Positions 1 to 5,801 of a DNA stretch of 6,009 nt are shown here, in pieces. This stretch comes from JBGSYN01 sp041750975 (GTDB lineage: Bacteria > Pseudomonadota > Alphaproteobacteria > Geminicoccales > Geminicoccaceae). Made by a program: the position numbers and the translations under genes. The stretch's first letter is position 1, and every line of letters starts with the position of its first letter. The notes below the pieces were generated by a model. It ran no database searches. It saw only the letters and a list, made by a program, of their open reading frames with translations, and was not told the origin of the DNA. Location: the NCBI GenBank assembly GCA_041750975.1, contig JBGSYN010000147.1, forward strand, positions 1 through 6,009. The letters run 5' to 3'.

Positions 1-1230
1 GCACCCGATCTCGAGGAGTTTTCAGGCGCGGCATTGGATGCGAGCGAGGATTTCACCATCTCCGCCAGCGAGGAAGATGAGAATGGCGAGCCGGCCGGCG
101 ATGTCGTCATCACTCATCCCGGCGGCACGATCACGCTTGTCGGTGTGCCATTTTCCGATTCGATTTCCTTTGCCGGGCTCGAATCTGCAGGATTTCTCGA
201 GATCCAAGGGTTGCTCGAGGGTTCAGGTACGCTCGAAGGCACCGAAGAGGCTGATCTTATCGTCGCCAGCGGTGCCGCAACCATTATCGGCAATGGCGGC
301 GACGACACACTGACGGGATCGGAGGAGAGCGACATCTTCGCGTTCGATCCGAGCACCGAAGAGGGCGACGATGTCATCACCAATTTCCAACTGTCGACCG
401 ATACGACGGAAGGCGATTTCATCGGATTGTCATCGGCGCAGGTTCTGGCGGCGGATCCGGATCTTCCGTCGTCCGATGGCGACGGCAGCAGCCTGACCGT
501 CGAGGATTTTCGTGCCAGCAGCAACTGGTTCGTCTCTGAGGCCGATTCCGGAAATCTCCTTCTAAACCATCCGGGCGGGACGATCGAGTTGCAGGGCGTC
601 GCCTTCGAGGATCAGATCTTCAACGACCTGGCGCCCTTCCTCCTCGTGGACGGCGAGCCGATCCCGGAGGAGGGCATACCGGTCGCAGACAGCGGCGACG
701 GCACCGACGATGACGATGACGACGACGGCACCGACGACGACGGCACCGACGACGACGGCACCGACGACGACGGCACCGACGATGACGGCACCGACGACGA
801 CGGCACCGACGACGACGGCACCGACGATGATGGGGTCGTCGATGACGATGACGACATCGAGGGCGACGATACCGGCGGTGACGGCACCGACGATGATGAG
901 GTCGTCGACGACGATGATGACATCGAGGGCGACGACACCGGTGGTGACGATACCGGCGATGACATTGTCGACGACACCGACGATACGGTCGATGACGCCG
1001 GCGATGATGTCGTCGATGGGACGGACGATATCGTGGATGACGCCGACGATTTCGACTTGTCCTCGCTAGGCGATAGCGATGATGCCGGTGACGGCGAATT
1101 CGATTTCGCCTCGCTCGATAGCGGCCCGGTCGCTACCGATGACGGCGCGTCAGGTGGCGATTTCTCGTTCATCAGTGACATGCCCGATTTCAGCTCGTTC
1201 TTCGGCAACAGCGATGTTGATATCGTCTAA
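1..1230 (+). CDS. RTX-like acidic repeat protein, probable type I secretion substrate (5' end outside window)
   Basis: The frame is open to the first base, so the true start lies upstream; the TTG at 34 is not a convincing start. Seen: a calcium-binding RTX-type nonapeptide (GNGGDDTLTG, bases 289-318) followed by the typical DIFAF...GDDVITNF stretch (to about 387). Two copies of a beta-type module ending in HPGGTI-x-L-x-GV-x-F (bases 43-159 and 505-612) flank it. A hyper-acidic Asp/Gly/Thr tract with tandem repeats follows (about 700-1050), then a less biased tail with Phe/Ser/Asp segments ending DVDIV. RTX proteins are usually exported by type I (ABC/MFP/TolC) machinery through an uncleaved C-terminal signal; a hydrophobic extreme C-terminus fits, but export is inferred. 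No catalytic domain is visible here; one may lie upstream. It could be an adhesin, matrix or surface protein. The gene is followed by a strong terminator and is convergent with the next unit. Confidence 0.8.
   Translation, partial: APDLEEFSGAALDASEDFTISASEEDENGEPAGDVVITHPGGTITLVGVPFSDSISFAGLESAGFLEIQGLLEGSGTLEGTEEADLIVASGAATIIGNGGDDTLTGSEESDIFAFDPSTEEGDDVITNFQLSTDTTEGDFIGLSSAQVLAADPDLPSSDGDGSSLTVEDFRASSNWFVSEADSGNLLLNHPGGTIELQGVAFEDQIFNDLAPFLLVDGEPIPEEGIPVADSGDGTDDDDDDDGTDDDGTDDDGTDDDGTDDDGTDDDGTDDDGTDDDGVVDDDDDIEGDDTGGDGTDDDEVVDDDDDIEGDDTGGDDTGDDIVDDTDDTVDDAGDDVVDGTDDIVDDADDFDLSSLGDSDDAGDGEFDFASLDSGPVATDDGASGGDFSFISDMPDFSSFFGNSDVDIV
289..387 (+). other. RTX-type calcium-binding repeat segment
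   Basis: The encoded segment begins GNGGDDTLTG, matching the RTX nonapeptide pattern GGxGxDxUx, and runs through SDIFAF to GDDVITNF, the usual way an RTX repeat hands over to the following beta-roll strand. Only one clear nonapeptide is present in this window, so this is a degenerate or terminal RTX block rather than a long beta-roll. Confidence 0.65.
727..831 (+). repeat. 15-bp tandem repeat, seven units (GTDDD)
   Basis: Seven head-to-tail units of GGCACCGACGACGAC start at 727, 742, 757, 772, 787, 802 and 817, each coding Gly-Thr-Asp-Asp-Asp. They differ only by GAC/GAT changes near 781 and 826-831. An interrupted earlier unit begins at 700. The unit length is a multiple of three, so copy-number change by slippage would keep the frame. 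The tract is part of the RTX-like coding region and is not a CRISPR array. Confidence 0.95.
835..963 (+). repeat. 66-bp tandem duplication within the acidic tract
   Basis: Bases 835-900 and 901-963 encode two consecutive copies that both begin VVDDDDDIEGDDTGG. The second copy diverges in its last codons (DTGDD in place of GTDDDE). Synonymous GAC/GAT differences show that the duplication is not brand new. Confidence 0.85.
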
Positions 1231-1246
1231 CCGGTGATCACCTCCA

Positions 1247-1609
1247 TCAGGGCAGAAGGGGGCGCAATGCGCCCCCTTCGCTTTTCTGGTAGAAACCTCT
1301 GGCATCGACGCTCATCGGGGACTGACTAAGGCGTGTCGGCACCAGCAACTCGGCGGCCGGCCCGCCGGCAAATTCGAGATAGGCTCGCTCCAACGCCAGA
1401 TAGTCGCCTTCCATGACGATCGGATAGGATCGACCGGATCGGCATTCGGTCAGTCGCGCCGCATCCGCAAAGTACACCATCATGCCACTAAGTGTGGATG
1501 CACTATCTTCAGTCCGCGCTTCCTGCTCTTGCGCCGCCGCCGCCGATACGATGGCTGACAGGGTGAGGAACGAAACGACAATAGCCAGGGATTTCATGGT
1601 GCCGCTCAC
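1247..1609 (-). CDS. Small exported protein, NlpE/COG3650-like (tentative)
   Basis: The 120-residue product has a clear signal peptide: a Lys near the start, the hydrophobic run LAIVVSFLTLSAIVSAAAA, then a charged QEQEAR segment. There is no lipobox Cys, so a soluble periplasmic protein is likely. The mature part holds MVYFADAARLTECRSGRSYPI and EGDYLALERAYLEF, which recall small periplasmic proteins with an NlpE/COG3650-like domain; I recognise this from memory only and assign no function. One Cys lies in the TEC segment. Start choice: GTG at 1609 overlaps the stop of the upstream gene (GTGA) and has GGAGG 10 bp upstream. ATG at 1597 gives a neater signal peptide and remains possible. The last residues (EGGALRPLLP) are encoded by the terminator hairpin of the convergent gene, so the C-terminus may have drifted from the family norm. 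It is translationally coupled to the FAD oxidase. Confidence 0.7.
   Translation of the reverse strand: MSGTMKSLAIVVSFLTLSAIVSAAAAQEQEARTEDSASTLSGMMVYFADAARLTECRSGRSYPIVMEGDYLALERAYLEFAGGPAAELLVPTRLSQSPMSVDARGFYQKSEGGALRPLLP
1255..1285 (+). terminator. Rho-independent terminator of the RTX-like gene
   Basis: A perfect 11-bp stem (GAAGGGGGCGC at 1255-1265, GCGCCCCCTTC at 1269-1279) with an AAT loop is followed by GCTTTT. It lies 24 bp past the RTX-like stop codon. On the minus strand no T-run follows the hairpin, so it acts chiefly on plus-strand transcripts. It lies wholly inside the 3' coding end of the convergent minus-strand gene. Confidence 0.9.
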
Positions 1610-3006
1610 GACCGAGGGACCTCCAATACCTTGCCGGGATTAAGAATGTTCTTCGGGTCGAGTGCGTTTTTGATCGACCACATCACGTGGAGTTCTTCGA
1701 CACTGCGCGTATAGCCGAGATAGGGCCGCTTGACCGTACCGATGCCGTGCTCGGCGGAGATGGTGCCGCCCATCTCGCGGGCGATGCCGTAGATCAGGCG
1801 ATCGATCTCCGGTTTCGGCTGCGCCCCATCGACTGCCGCGTGCAGCACGACATGGATGTTGCCGTCGCCGATATGGCCGAAGTAGAAGGTTTTCGTTCCT
1901 GGCCAGGTCTTTTGCAGCGCGGCCTCGCTACTGTCGACGAAATGCTGCATCTGCCGTACCGGCAGGCCGATATCGTAGTTGACATGCTCGCCCAGCATTT
2001 CGCCGTTCTCGGCGACGGCATCGCGCAACGCCCAGAATGCCTTGATGTCGCCCTCGGATCGAGCCAGTGCCGCATCCTCGATGATACCGTCATTGAATAA
2101 GCGTTCCAGAATCCTCTCGAAGCGGGCGCCGTCGATCTCGCGATCGGAGCCCTGCGCTTCCATCAGGACATAGATGCCGTGCCGGCCCTGGAGCGGCGTA
2201 CGCACGCCTTTGACCATGGTCGTGACGCTCTCGTAAAACCGTGGCCACAACACCTCGAAGGCGGATAGCGTGCCGCTCAGATCCTGGCGCGCCCGTTGCA
2301 AAAGCTGCAGCACCGCCGCGAAATCCTTGAGACCGACAAAGGCCGCACTATCGGCCCGGGGCCGGGGCTGGAGGCGCAGCACGATCCGTGTAATCACGCC
2401 GAGCAGACCCTCGCTGCCGATAAAAAGCTGTTTCAGATCGAAACCGGCATTGTTCTTGATCATCTTGTTCAAGGAGGTCAGCACCGTGCCGTCGGCCAGC
2501 ACGACTTCGAGCCCGAGGACCATGTCGCGGGTCATGCCGTAGCGGATGACGCGATTGCCGCCGGCGTTGGTGGCGACGTTGCCGCCGATCGCGGCTGAGC
2601 CGCGCGCGCCGAGATCGAGAGGACACATCAGCCCGACCTCTTCGGCGGCACGCTGTACGTCCTCGAGCGACGTACCGGCCCAGACCGTCATCGTCGCATT
2701 GGCTTCGTCGATTTCCTCGATCCCGCGCAGACGTTCGACCGAGAGTGCAATCTCGCACCGATCGGCCCGGGCGGCCCCGCACAAGCCGGTGAGTCCGCCC
2801 TGCGGCACGACCGGCTGACCATGTGCGTGACAGATCCGGAGCGCGGTTGCGATTTCGGCCGTCGTGCGCGGCCGCAGCAGGGCCAGAGGCGCGGTCGTCT
2901 CGAGGCCGCTCCAGTCATTGCGATTGCGCGCCGGGATGTCCGGGCCGGCCGACAGGATGTCGGGACCGAGGGCCGAGGTAAGAGCGTCGAGAACGGCGTT
3001 CATCAT
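1606..3006 (-). CDS. FAD-linked 2-hydroxyacid dehydrogenase, GlcD/D2HGDH-like
   Basis: The 466-residue length is normal for the VAO/PCMH flavoprotein family that includes glycolate oxidase GlcD, D-lactate dehydrogenase and D-2-hydroxyglutarate dehydrogenase. These enzymes oxidise D-2-hydroxyacids to 2-oxoacids and pass electrons to an acceptor other than oxygen. Seen: the FAD-binding domain with PQGGLTGLCGA (residues 68-78), GARGSAAIGGNVATNAGG (133-150) and GSEGLLGVIT (197-206). The C-terminal domain has HIGDGNIH (378-385, the His-x6-His metal pair), SAEHGIG (417-423, Glu419 the likely third ligand) and NPGKV (456-460). All key motifs are intact. At 342-348 it reads VNYDIGL, where D2HGDH-type enzymes, as I recall, carry a substrate-binding Lys (KYD); here it is Asn343, so the substrate is open. 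ATG at 3003 is an equally possible start; the ribosome site (CCGGG) is weak. It is first in a two-gene unit. Confidence 0.9.
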   Translation of the reverse strand: MMNAVLDALTSALGPDILSAGPDIPARNRNDWSGLETTAPLALLRPRTTAEIATALRICHAHGQPVVPQGGLTGLCGAARADRCEIALSVERLRGIEEIDEANATMTVWAGTSLEDVQRAAEEVGLMCPLDLGARGSAAIGGNVATNAGGNRVIRYGMTRDMVLGLEVVLADGTVLTSLNKMIKNNAGFDLKQLFIGSEGLLGVITRIVLRLQPRPRADSAAFVGLKDFAAVLQLLQRARQDLSGTLSAFEVLWPRFYESVTTMVKGVRTPLQGRHGIYVLMEAQGSDREIDGARFERILERLFNDGIIEDAALARSEGDIKAFWALRDAVAENGEMLGEHVNYDIGLPVRQMQHFVDSSEAALQKTWPGTKTFYFGHIGDGNIHVVLHAAVDGAQPKPEIDRLIYGIAREMGGTISAEHGIGTVKRPYLGYTRSVEELHVMWSIKNALDPKNILNPGKVLEVPRS

Positions 3007-3085
3007 GAATACCCGGTGTTTGTCTGGGAACGATGGCGGGATAGGACCTGAATTCTGGGCTCTTTCGGCATCAAGGTAAATGAAA

Positions 3086-3113
3086 AGTATATCATTAAGT
3101 ACTCGTTAACCAA
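3086..3113 (-). promoter_or_regulatory. Candidate sigma70-type promoter for the dehydrogenase unit
   Basis: Read on the minus strand, TTGGTT (3113-3108) is followed by a 16-bp spacer and TATACT (3091-3086), five of six bases of the -10 consensus. A transcript would begin near 3079, leaving a leader of roughly 70 bases before ATG at 3006. The CtrA box lies within the spacer and touches the -35, so binding there would probably repress this promoter. This is a prediction from consensus matching only. Confidence 0.5.
3095..3110. promoter_or_regulatory. CtrA binding box (TTAA-N7-TTAAC)
   Basis: TTAA at 3095-3098, the seven-base spacer GTACTCG, and TTAAC at 3106-3110 match the alphaproteobacterial CtrA consensus exactly, including the spacing. 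It lies in the AT-rich gap between divergent genes, 91 bp before the ATG at 3201 and 89 bp before the dehydrogenase start. CtrA is the essential cell-cycle response regulator in Caulobacter and a motility/gene-transfer regulator in other alphaproteobacteria. Activating boxes usually overlap the -35; here the right half (TTAACC) could serve that role for the rightward gene, with a poor -10 near 3129-3134. Confidence 0.65.
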
Positions 3114-3126
3114 AACCTCCTCCCCA

Positions 3127-3131
3127 TTAAC
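3127..3131. promoter_or_regulatory. Extra CtrA half-site
   Basis: A second TTAAC lies exactly 21 bp (two helical turns) after the TTAAC of the full box, on the same face of the helix. Half-sites beside full boxes are known at CtrA-controlled promoters. Alone, five AT-rich bases in an AT-rich region would mean little. Confidence 0.35.
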
Positions 3132-3188
3132 TATTTGTTTATCATATCACAACCTCCGCCAGCACCCACAGCAGTGCCCAAGCCGGTC

Positions 3189-3193
3189 GGAGA
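3189..3193 (+). promoter_or_regulatory. Ribosome binding site fixing the start at 3201
   Basis: GGAGA lies 7 bp before ATG at 3201. The open frame extends back to a TTG at 3135, but that TTG has no ribosome site and would add a Pro-rich segment read from promoter-like DNA. The ATG is therefore preferred. Confidence 0.8.
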
Positions 3194-3200
3194 CAATAAA

Positions 3201-3929
3201 ATGTTGCTAGAGCGCCAAGATTTCGATGCCGCCAATGTTGCGATCGATGCCATCACCGCCCGTCTCGCCGAACTGGACCTCGATGTCACCTACGATCAGA
3301 ATTTTTCGCGGCTTTCTGATTTCATGAAGAGCCGGGGCGCTTTCCTCAACACCACCTTCGACCCCGAATACTCCAATCTCGGCGTCATGGATTTCTGGCT
3401 CAAGCTGACCGACCGCAAGACCGGCGAAGGTGTGGCCTGCAGCGCTGAGCGGATCATCGAGGTCGTCGATTTTACCCGCATGATCGCCACCGGCGAGATC
3501 TGGTACGAGGGGGGGTTCGCCCGGCATTTCGATTATCGTTCCGTGCCGATCCTGAAACCCTCGCGTCATGTCGGCGGCGTCGTCAGCCATTCGGGCTCGA
3601 CCTTCACCGATCCGAAAAGGCGCGGCCAGGGCCTTGCCACCTACCTGACCTATCTCAGCCGCGCCCTGAGCTTTGCTAATTTCGGCGCCGACTTCAACAC
3701 CGGCTTCGTGCTGCAACGCCTGACCGAGAACACCGTCGCTCGCGTGACTTACGGCTATCCCAATGTCGAGCTGGTCTTCAATGCTTATTTCCCGCCGCTC
3801 GGCAGCAAAGAAAAGCTCTATCTCTGCTACATGCATAAGGATGAGTTCGTCACCTCCATCCAAGAAGCGCCGAACCGCGAGCGCTACCCGATTTCCCTGA
3901 CGCGTACCTCCGATACTGCTGCTGCATAA
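3201..3929 (+). CDS. GNAT-like protein of unknown function
   Basis: The 242-residue product (from ATG 3201) is soluble-looking, with no signal peptide or membrane segment. Near residues 148-165 it carries FTDPKRRGQGLATYLTYLSR, which fits motif A of GNAT N-acetyltransferases (R/Q-x-x-G-x-G/A, the acetyl-CoA pyrophosphate loop) followed by a helix. The preceding strand (VGGVVSHSGST) and the later QRLTENTVARVTYGYPNVELV stretch fit the rest of such a fold. The first ~120 residues match nothing I recognise. It is not a recognisable LuxI-type homoserine lactone synthase. Substrate is unknown; assignment rests on the one motif and its surroundings. It is a single-gene unit divergent from the dehydrogenase, behind a CtrA box, and ends in its own terminator. 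Confidence 0.8.
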   Translation: MLLERQDFDAANVAIDAITARLAELDLDVTYDQNFSRLSDFMKSRGAFLNTTFDPEYSNLGVMDFWLKLTDRKTGEGVACSAERIIEVVDFTRMIATGEIWYEGGFARHFDYRSVPILKPSRHVGGVVSHSGSTFTDPKRRGQGLATYLTYLSRALSFANFGADFNTGFVLQRLTENTVARVTYGYPNVELVFNAYFPPLGSKEKLYLCYMHKDEFVTSIQEAPNRERYPISLTRTSDTAAA

Positions 3930-3944
3930 CCAGGGAGAACTTCA

Positions 3945-3972
3945 GGGGATGCGTGCATCCCCCGGCTTTTTT
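3945..3972 (+). terminator. Rho-independent terminator of the GNAT-like gene
   Basis: GGGGATGC (3945-3952) pairs with GCATCCCC (3955-3962); in practice the loop opens to CGTG with a 7-bp stem. CCGG and a C plus six Ts (3966-3972) follow. It lies 15 bp after the stop codon. Confidence 0.9.
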
Positions 3973-4060
3973 GGCCGATGCGCCCATAGCTCGGACCTTG
4001 ACCGCAGCGACGGTCGCGCTGATGTCGTGCCAACTCGAAACCAGGGGAGAGCACGTCATC

Positions 4061-4410
4061 ATGCCGTTGACCGCACGCGATGATATCCGGGGATCCTTGT
4101 TCACCTAAGCTGGCGACCCCAAGGGGGCATCCCGGCGCTTTGCTGGAAGCTCAAGGACGGCCTCGATCCGGGCTTTTCCCTGTTCGATCTGGCCGACCGC
4201 CTGCGGGCAAGAGGCCGGCAGGTGCCCGTCTACACATCGCCGGCCAACCGCCAGGACCTCGCGATCCAGCGCATCCTTGTCCGCCACGAGGTGGGCCGGG
4301 GTATGGGCTCGCTCCTGCTCGACGACATCAAGCGCAGCCTCGAGCATCTGGCCCGGCACCAACCGGCCACACTGCTGACGCTCGAGGAAGCGTCCGGCTA
4401 TCAGCACTGA
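4061..4410 (+). pseudogene. gadB: Glutamate decarboxylase relic with the middle deleted
   Basis: Two pieces remain. The first is an ATG at 4061 with AGGGGAGA upstream (4043-4050), coding MPLTARDDIRGSLFT and then a stop at 4106; this resembles the N-terminus of glutamate decarboxylases (in E. coli GadB, LLTDFRSELL). The second, in another frame from about 4111 to the stop at 4408, encodes WRPQGGIPALCWKLKDG, then DPGFSLFDLADRLRARG, QVPVYT, and a C-terminal helix LLLDDIKRSLEHLARH. This matches the last ~99 residues of the PLP enzyme that turns glutamate into GABA. About 350 codons in between are gone, including the PLP-binding lysine, so no activity is possible. The usual GWQVPA is GRQVPV, so the piece is also decaying. 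The junction is near 4105-4112. The last stop abuts the stop of the convergent MarR gene. The N-terminal match is less certain than the C-terminal one. Confidence 0.8.
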
Positions 4411-4866
4411 CTATCCGACCTTGGCGGAACCGATGAGCCGTCCCAGGAGGTCGCCAAGCGTGTGGGCCTCGGCGTCATCGGCAAGCTTGCCGCCGACATG
4501 CCTTTGGATGGCGGCACGATAAATCGGCCACACCGCCCGCATGAGATCGAGCCCGCGCTCCGTCATCAAGACGGTGTGACCTCGCCCGTCCTCGCCGCAA
4601 GGCTTGCGCTCGATATGCCCGGCCTTTTCGAGGCGGGCCAAAAGCCTGGAGATATTGTGCTGCGGTAGCAGCGTCCGCCGTTCGAGCTGACGCGGCCGCA
4701 GCCCCTCGCCCGGGCCATTGCGGAGCTCGAGCAGGACATCGTACCACGCCAGGGGCGGCAGGCCCGCGCGCCTGAGATCGGCCTCGACGGCGCCCAGCAC
4801 ATGATGCTGGGCCTTGACCAGCCTGGACCAGGCACGGACCACGGGGTCGGACGGGATCTCGCTCAT
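4411..4866 (-). CDS. MarR-family transcriptional regulator
   Basis: The 151-residue protein has the size and order of MarR dimers: N-terminal dimerisation helices (residues 8-35), helix-turn-helix (about 56-80, LRPRQLERRTLLPQHNISRL and following), a wing (85-102) with the family's D-x-R motif as EDGRG, and a C-terminal dimerisation helix. Ligand-responsive MarR proteins usually repress their own gene and a divergent neighbour; a small phenolic or oxidant signal is typical. Cys90 at the wing base is the only Cys and could be a redox sensor, but this is speculation. ATG at 4866 has AGGA 8 bp upstream. It diverges from the glutathione S-transferase, whose regulation it probably controls. Confidence 0.9.
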   Translation of the reverse strand: MSEIPSDPVVRAWSRLVKAQHHVLGAVEADLRRAGLPPLAWYDVLLELRNGPGEGLRPRQLERRTLLPQHNISRLLARLEKAGHIERKPCGEDGRGHTVLMTERGLDLMRAVWPIYRAAIQRHVGGKLADDAEAHTLGDLLGRLIGSAKVG

Positions 4867-4885
4867 CGGCCGATCCTAGCAATCC

Positions 4886-4924
4886 ATGCACGTGCATCAA
4901 GCTTGCATTTCCATGCATACGCAT
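4886..4924. promoter_or_regulatory. Probable MarR operator with phased TGCAT half-sites
   Basis: The divergent gap holds a perfect 12-bp palindrome ATGCACGTGCAT (4886-4897). TGCAT follows at 4904 and 4914, and CGCAT at 4920. TGCAT (4904-4908) and ATGCA (4913-4917) also form an inverted repeat with a 4-bp spacer. TGCAT starts at 4893, 4904 and 4914 are 10-11 bp apart, one helical turn, so bound dimers would share a face. MarR proteins bind such 15-20 bp palindromes between divergent genes. Assignment rests on position and symmetry. Confidence 0.6.
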
Positions 4925-4949
4925 CTATCTCCACTGAAGCACAGAAAAC

Positions 4950-4954
4950 GGAGA
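4950..4954 (+). promoter_or_regulatory. Ribosome binding site fixing the transferase start at 4961
   Basis: GGAGA lies 6 bp before ATG at 4961. An in-frame ATG at 4886 would place 25 extra residues inside the operator palindrome and has no ribosome site, so it was not used. Confidence 0.75.
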
Positions 4955-4960
4955 TGTCCG

Positions 4961-5704
4961 ATGACCCCGCATGCGAAACTTTCTTCCGCTACAACGCCGC
5001 AGCAACTGACCCTGATCAGCCATCACCTTTGCCCTTATGTGCAGCGGGCGGCGATCGCCCTTGCCGAGAAGAATGTCGCCTTCGAGCGCATCGATGTCGA
5101 TCTCGCCGACAAGCCGGACTGGTTTCTTGCCCTCTCGCCCCTCGGCAAGACCCCGGTCCTGCGGGCAGGCGGCAAGGCGATCTTCGAATCCGCTGTGATC
5201 CTCGAATATATCGAGGAAACACAACCCAATCCGTTGCACCCGAGCGATCCCGCAACGCGCGCCGAACACCGCAGCTGGATCGAATTCGGCTCGGCTATTC
5301 TGAACGACATTGCGGGCTTCTATAACGCCCGGGACCAAGCCGATTTCGACGACCGCAGCCAACGCCTATCCGGCCGCTTTGCCTGGATCGAGCGACGCCT
5401 CGTCGCAACCCCATGGTTCGACGGCCCAGACTTCTCGCTGGTCGATGCCGCATTCGGCCCGGTCTTCCGCTACTTCGACAGCATCGACCGGATCGGCGAT
5501 TTCGGGATCCTCGCGGGCAAGCCCAAAACGGCGCGCTGGCGTCAAAGCCTCGCCATGCGTCCCTCGATCCGCAACGCGGTCGCCCGCGACTACCCGGACC
5601 GGCTGACGACGTTCTTCATCGCCCGCCACGCCCATCTCTCACGCCTGATCGGCCACAAACCCCTCGATCCCGGCGATCTCCATCATGGCGCCGCCACCGC
5701 CTGA
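4961..5704 (+). CDS. Glutathione S-transferase family protein, cysteine-type
   Basis: The 247-residue protein has a thioredoxin-like N-terminal domain (about 15-88). Its putative active-site motif is SHHLCPYVQR with Cys24, as in omega-class, dehydroascorbate-reductase-like and SspA-like members, where Cys forms a mixed disulphide with glutathione. The cis-Pro loop is KTPVL (Pro64) and the gamma-glutamyl contact ESAVILEYIEE (Glu75-Ser76). An all-helical C-terminal domain (about 95-235) has the N-cap box FSLVDAAF (157-164). It is cytosolic, with no signal peptide. Likely role: glutathione-dependent reduction or conjugation of an electrophile, or deglutathionylation. The substrate cannot be read from sequence. 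It diverges from a MarR gene across a palindromic gap, suggesting repression lifted by its substrate or by oxidant. No U-tract terminator follows. Confidence 0.9.
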   Translation: MTPHAKLSSATTPQQLTLISHHLCPYVQRAAIALAEKNVAFERIDVDLADKPDWFLALSPLGKTPVLRAGGKAIFESAVILEYIEETQPNPLHPSDPATRAEHRSWIEFGSAILNDIAGFYNARDQADFDDRSQRLSGRFAWIERRLVATPWFDGPDFSLVDAAFGPVFRYFDSIDRIGDFGILAGKPKTARWRQSLAMRPSIRNAVARDYPDRLTTFFIARHAHLSRLIGHKPLDPGDLHHGAATA

Positions 5705-5801
5705 TCACCCCTCAAACAGTCCCAACCCGCGCCTACAACCACTTGCTGTGATGCAACGGCACCTTCTCCTTGCGGTGCACGATTGGGCGCTGCGAGGCGG
5801 G

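Noticed and set aside
700..963. Tandem repeats as a possible CRISPR array
   Set aside because: Units are 15 bp and contiguous with no unique spacers; they are coding repeats.
612..1208. Long minus-strand Ser/Pro-rich frame opposite the acidic tract
   Set aside because: It is the mirror of GAC/GAT-rich repeats (Asp read as Val/Ser on the other strand), with no ribosome site or recognisable fold; the plus-strand RTX-like frame explains the region.
3135..3200. N-terminal extension of the GNAT-like protein from TTG at 3135
   Set aside because: It has no ribosome site and overlaps the promoter-like AT-rich region; ATG at 3201 has GGAGA at ideal spacing.
3207..3863. 218-residue minus-strand frame opposite the GNAT-like gene
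   Set aside because: Its composition is typical of the antisense of a GC-rich gene; the plus strand has a good ribosome site, GNAT motif and terminator.
4105..4407. 100-residue minus-strand frame opposite the gad relic
   Set aside because: It is a shadow of the decarboxylase C-terminal codons, with no independent support.
4222..4410. 62-residue gene starting at GTG 4222
   Set aside because: The same frame continues upstream to 4111 with clear glutamate decarboxylase similarity, so this is the tail of a broken gene rather than a small gene.
4886..4960. Upstream ATG for the transferase at 4886
   Set aside because: It would translate the operator palindrome, lacks a ribosome site and adds a tail not expected in the family.
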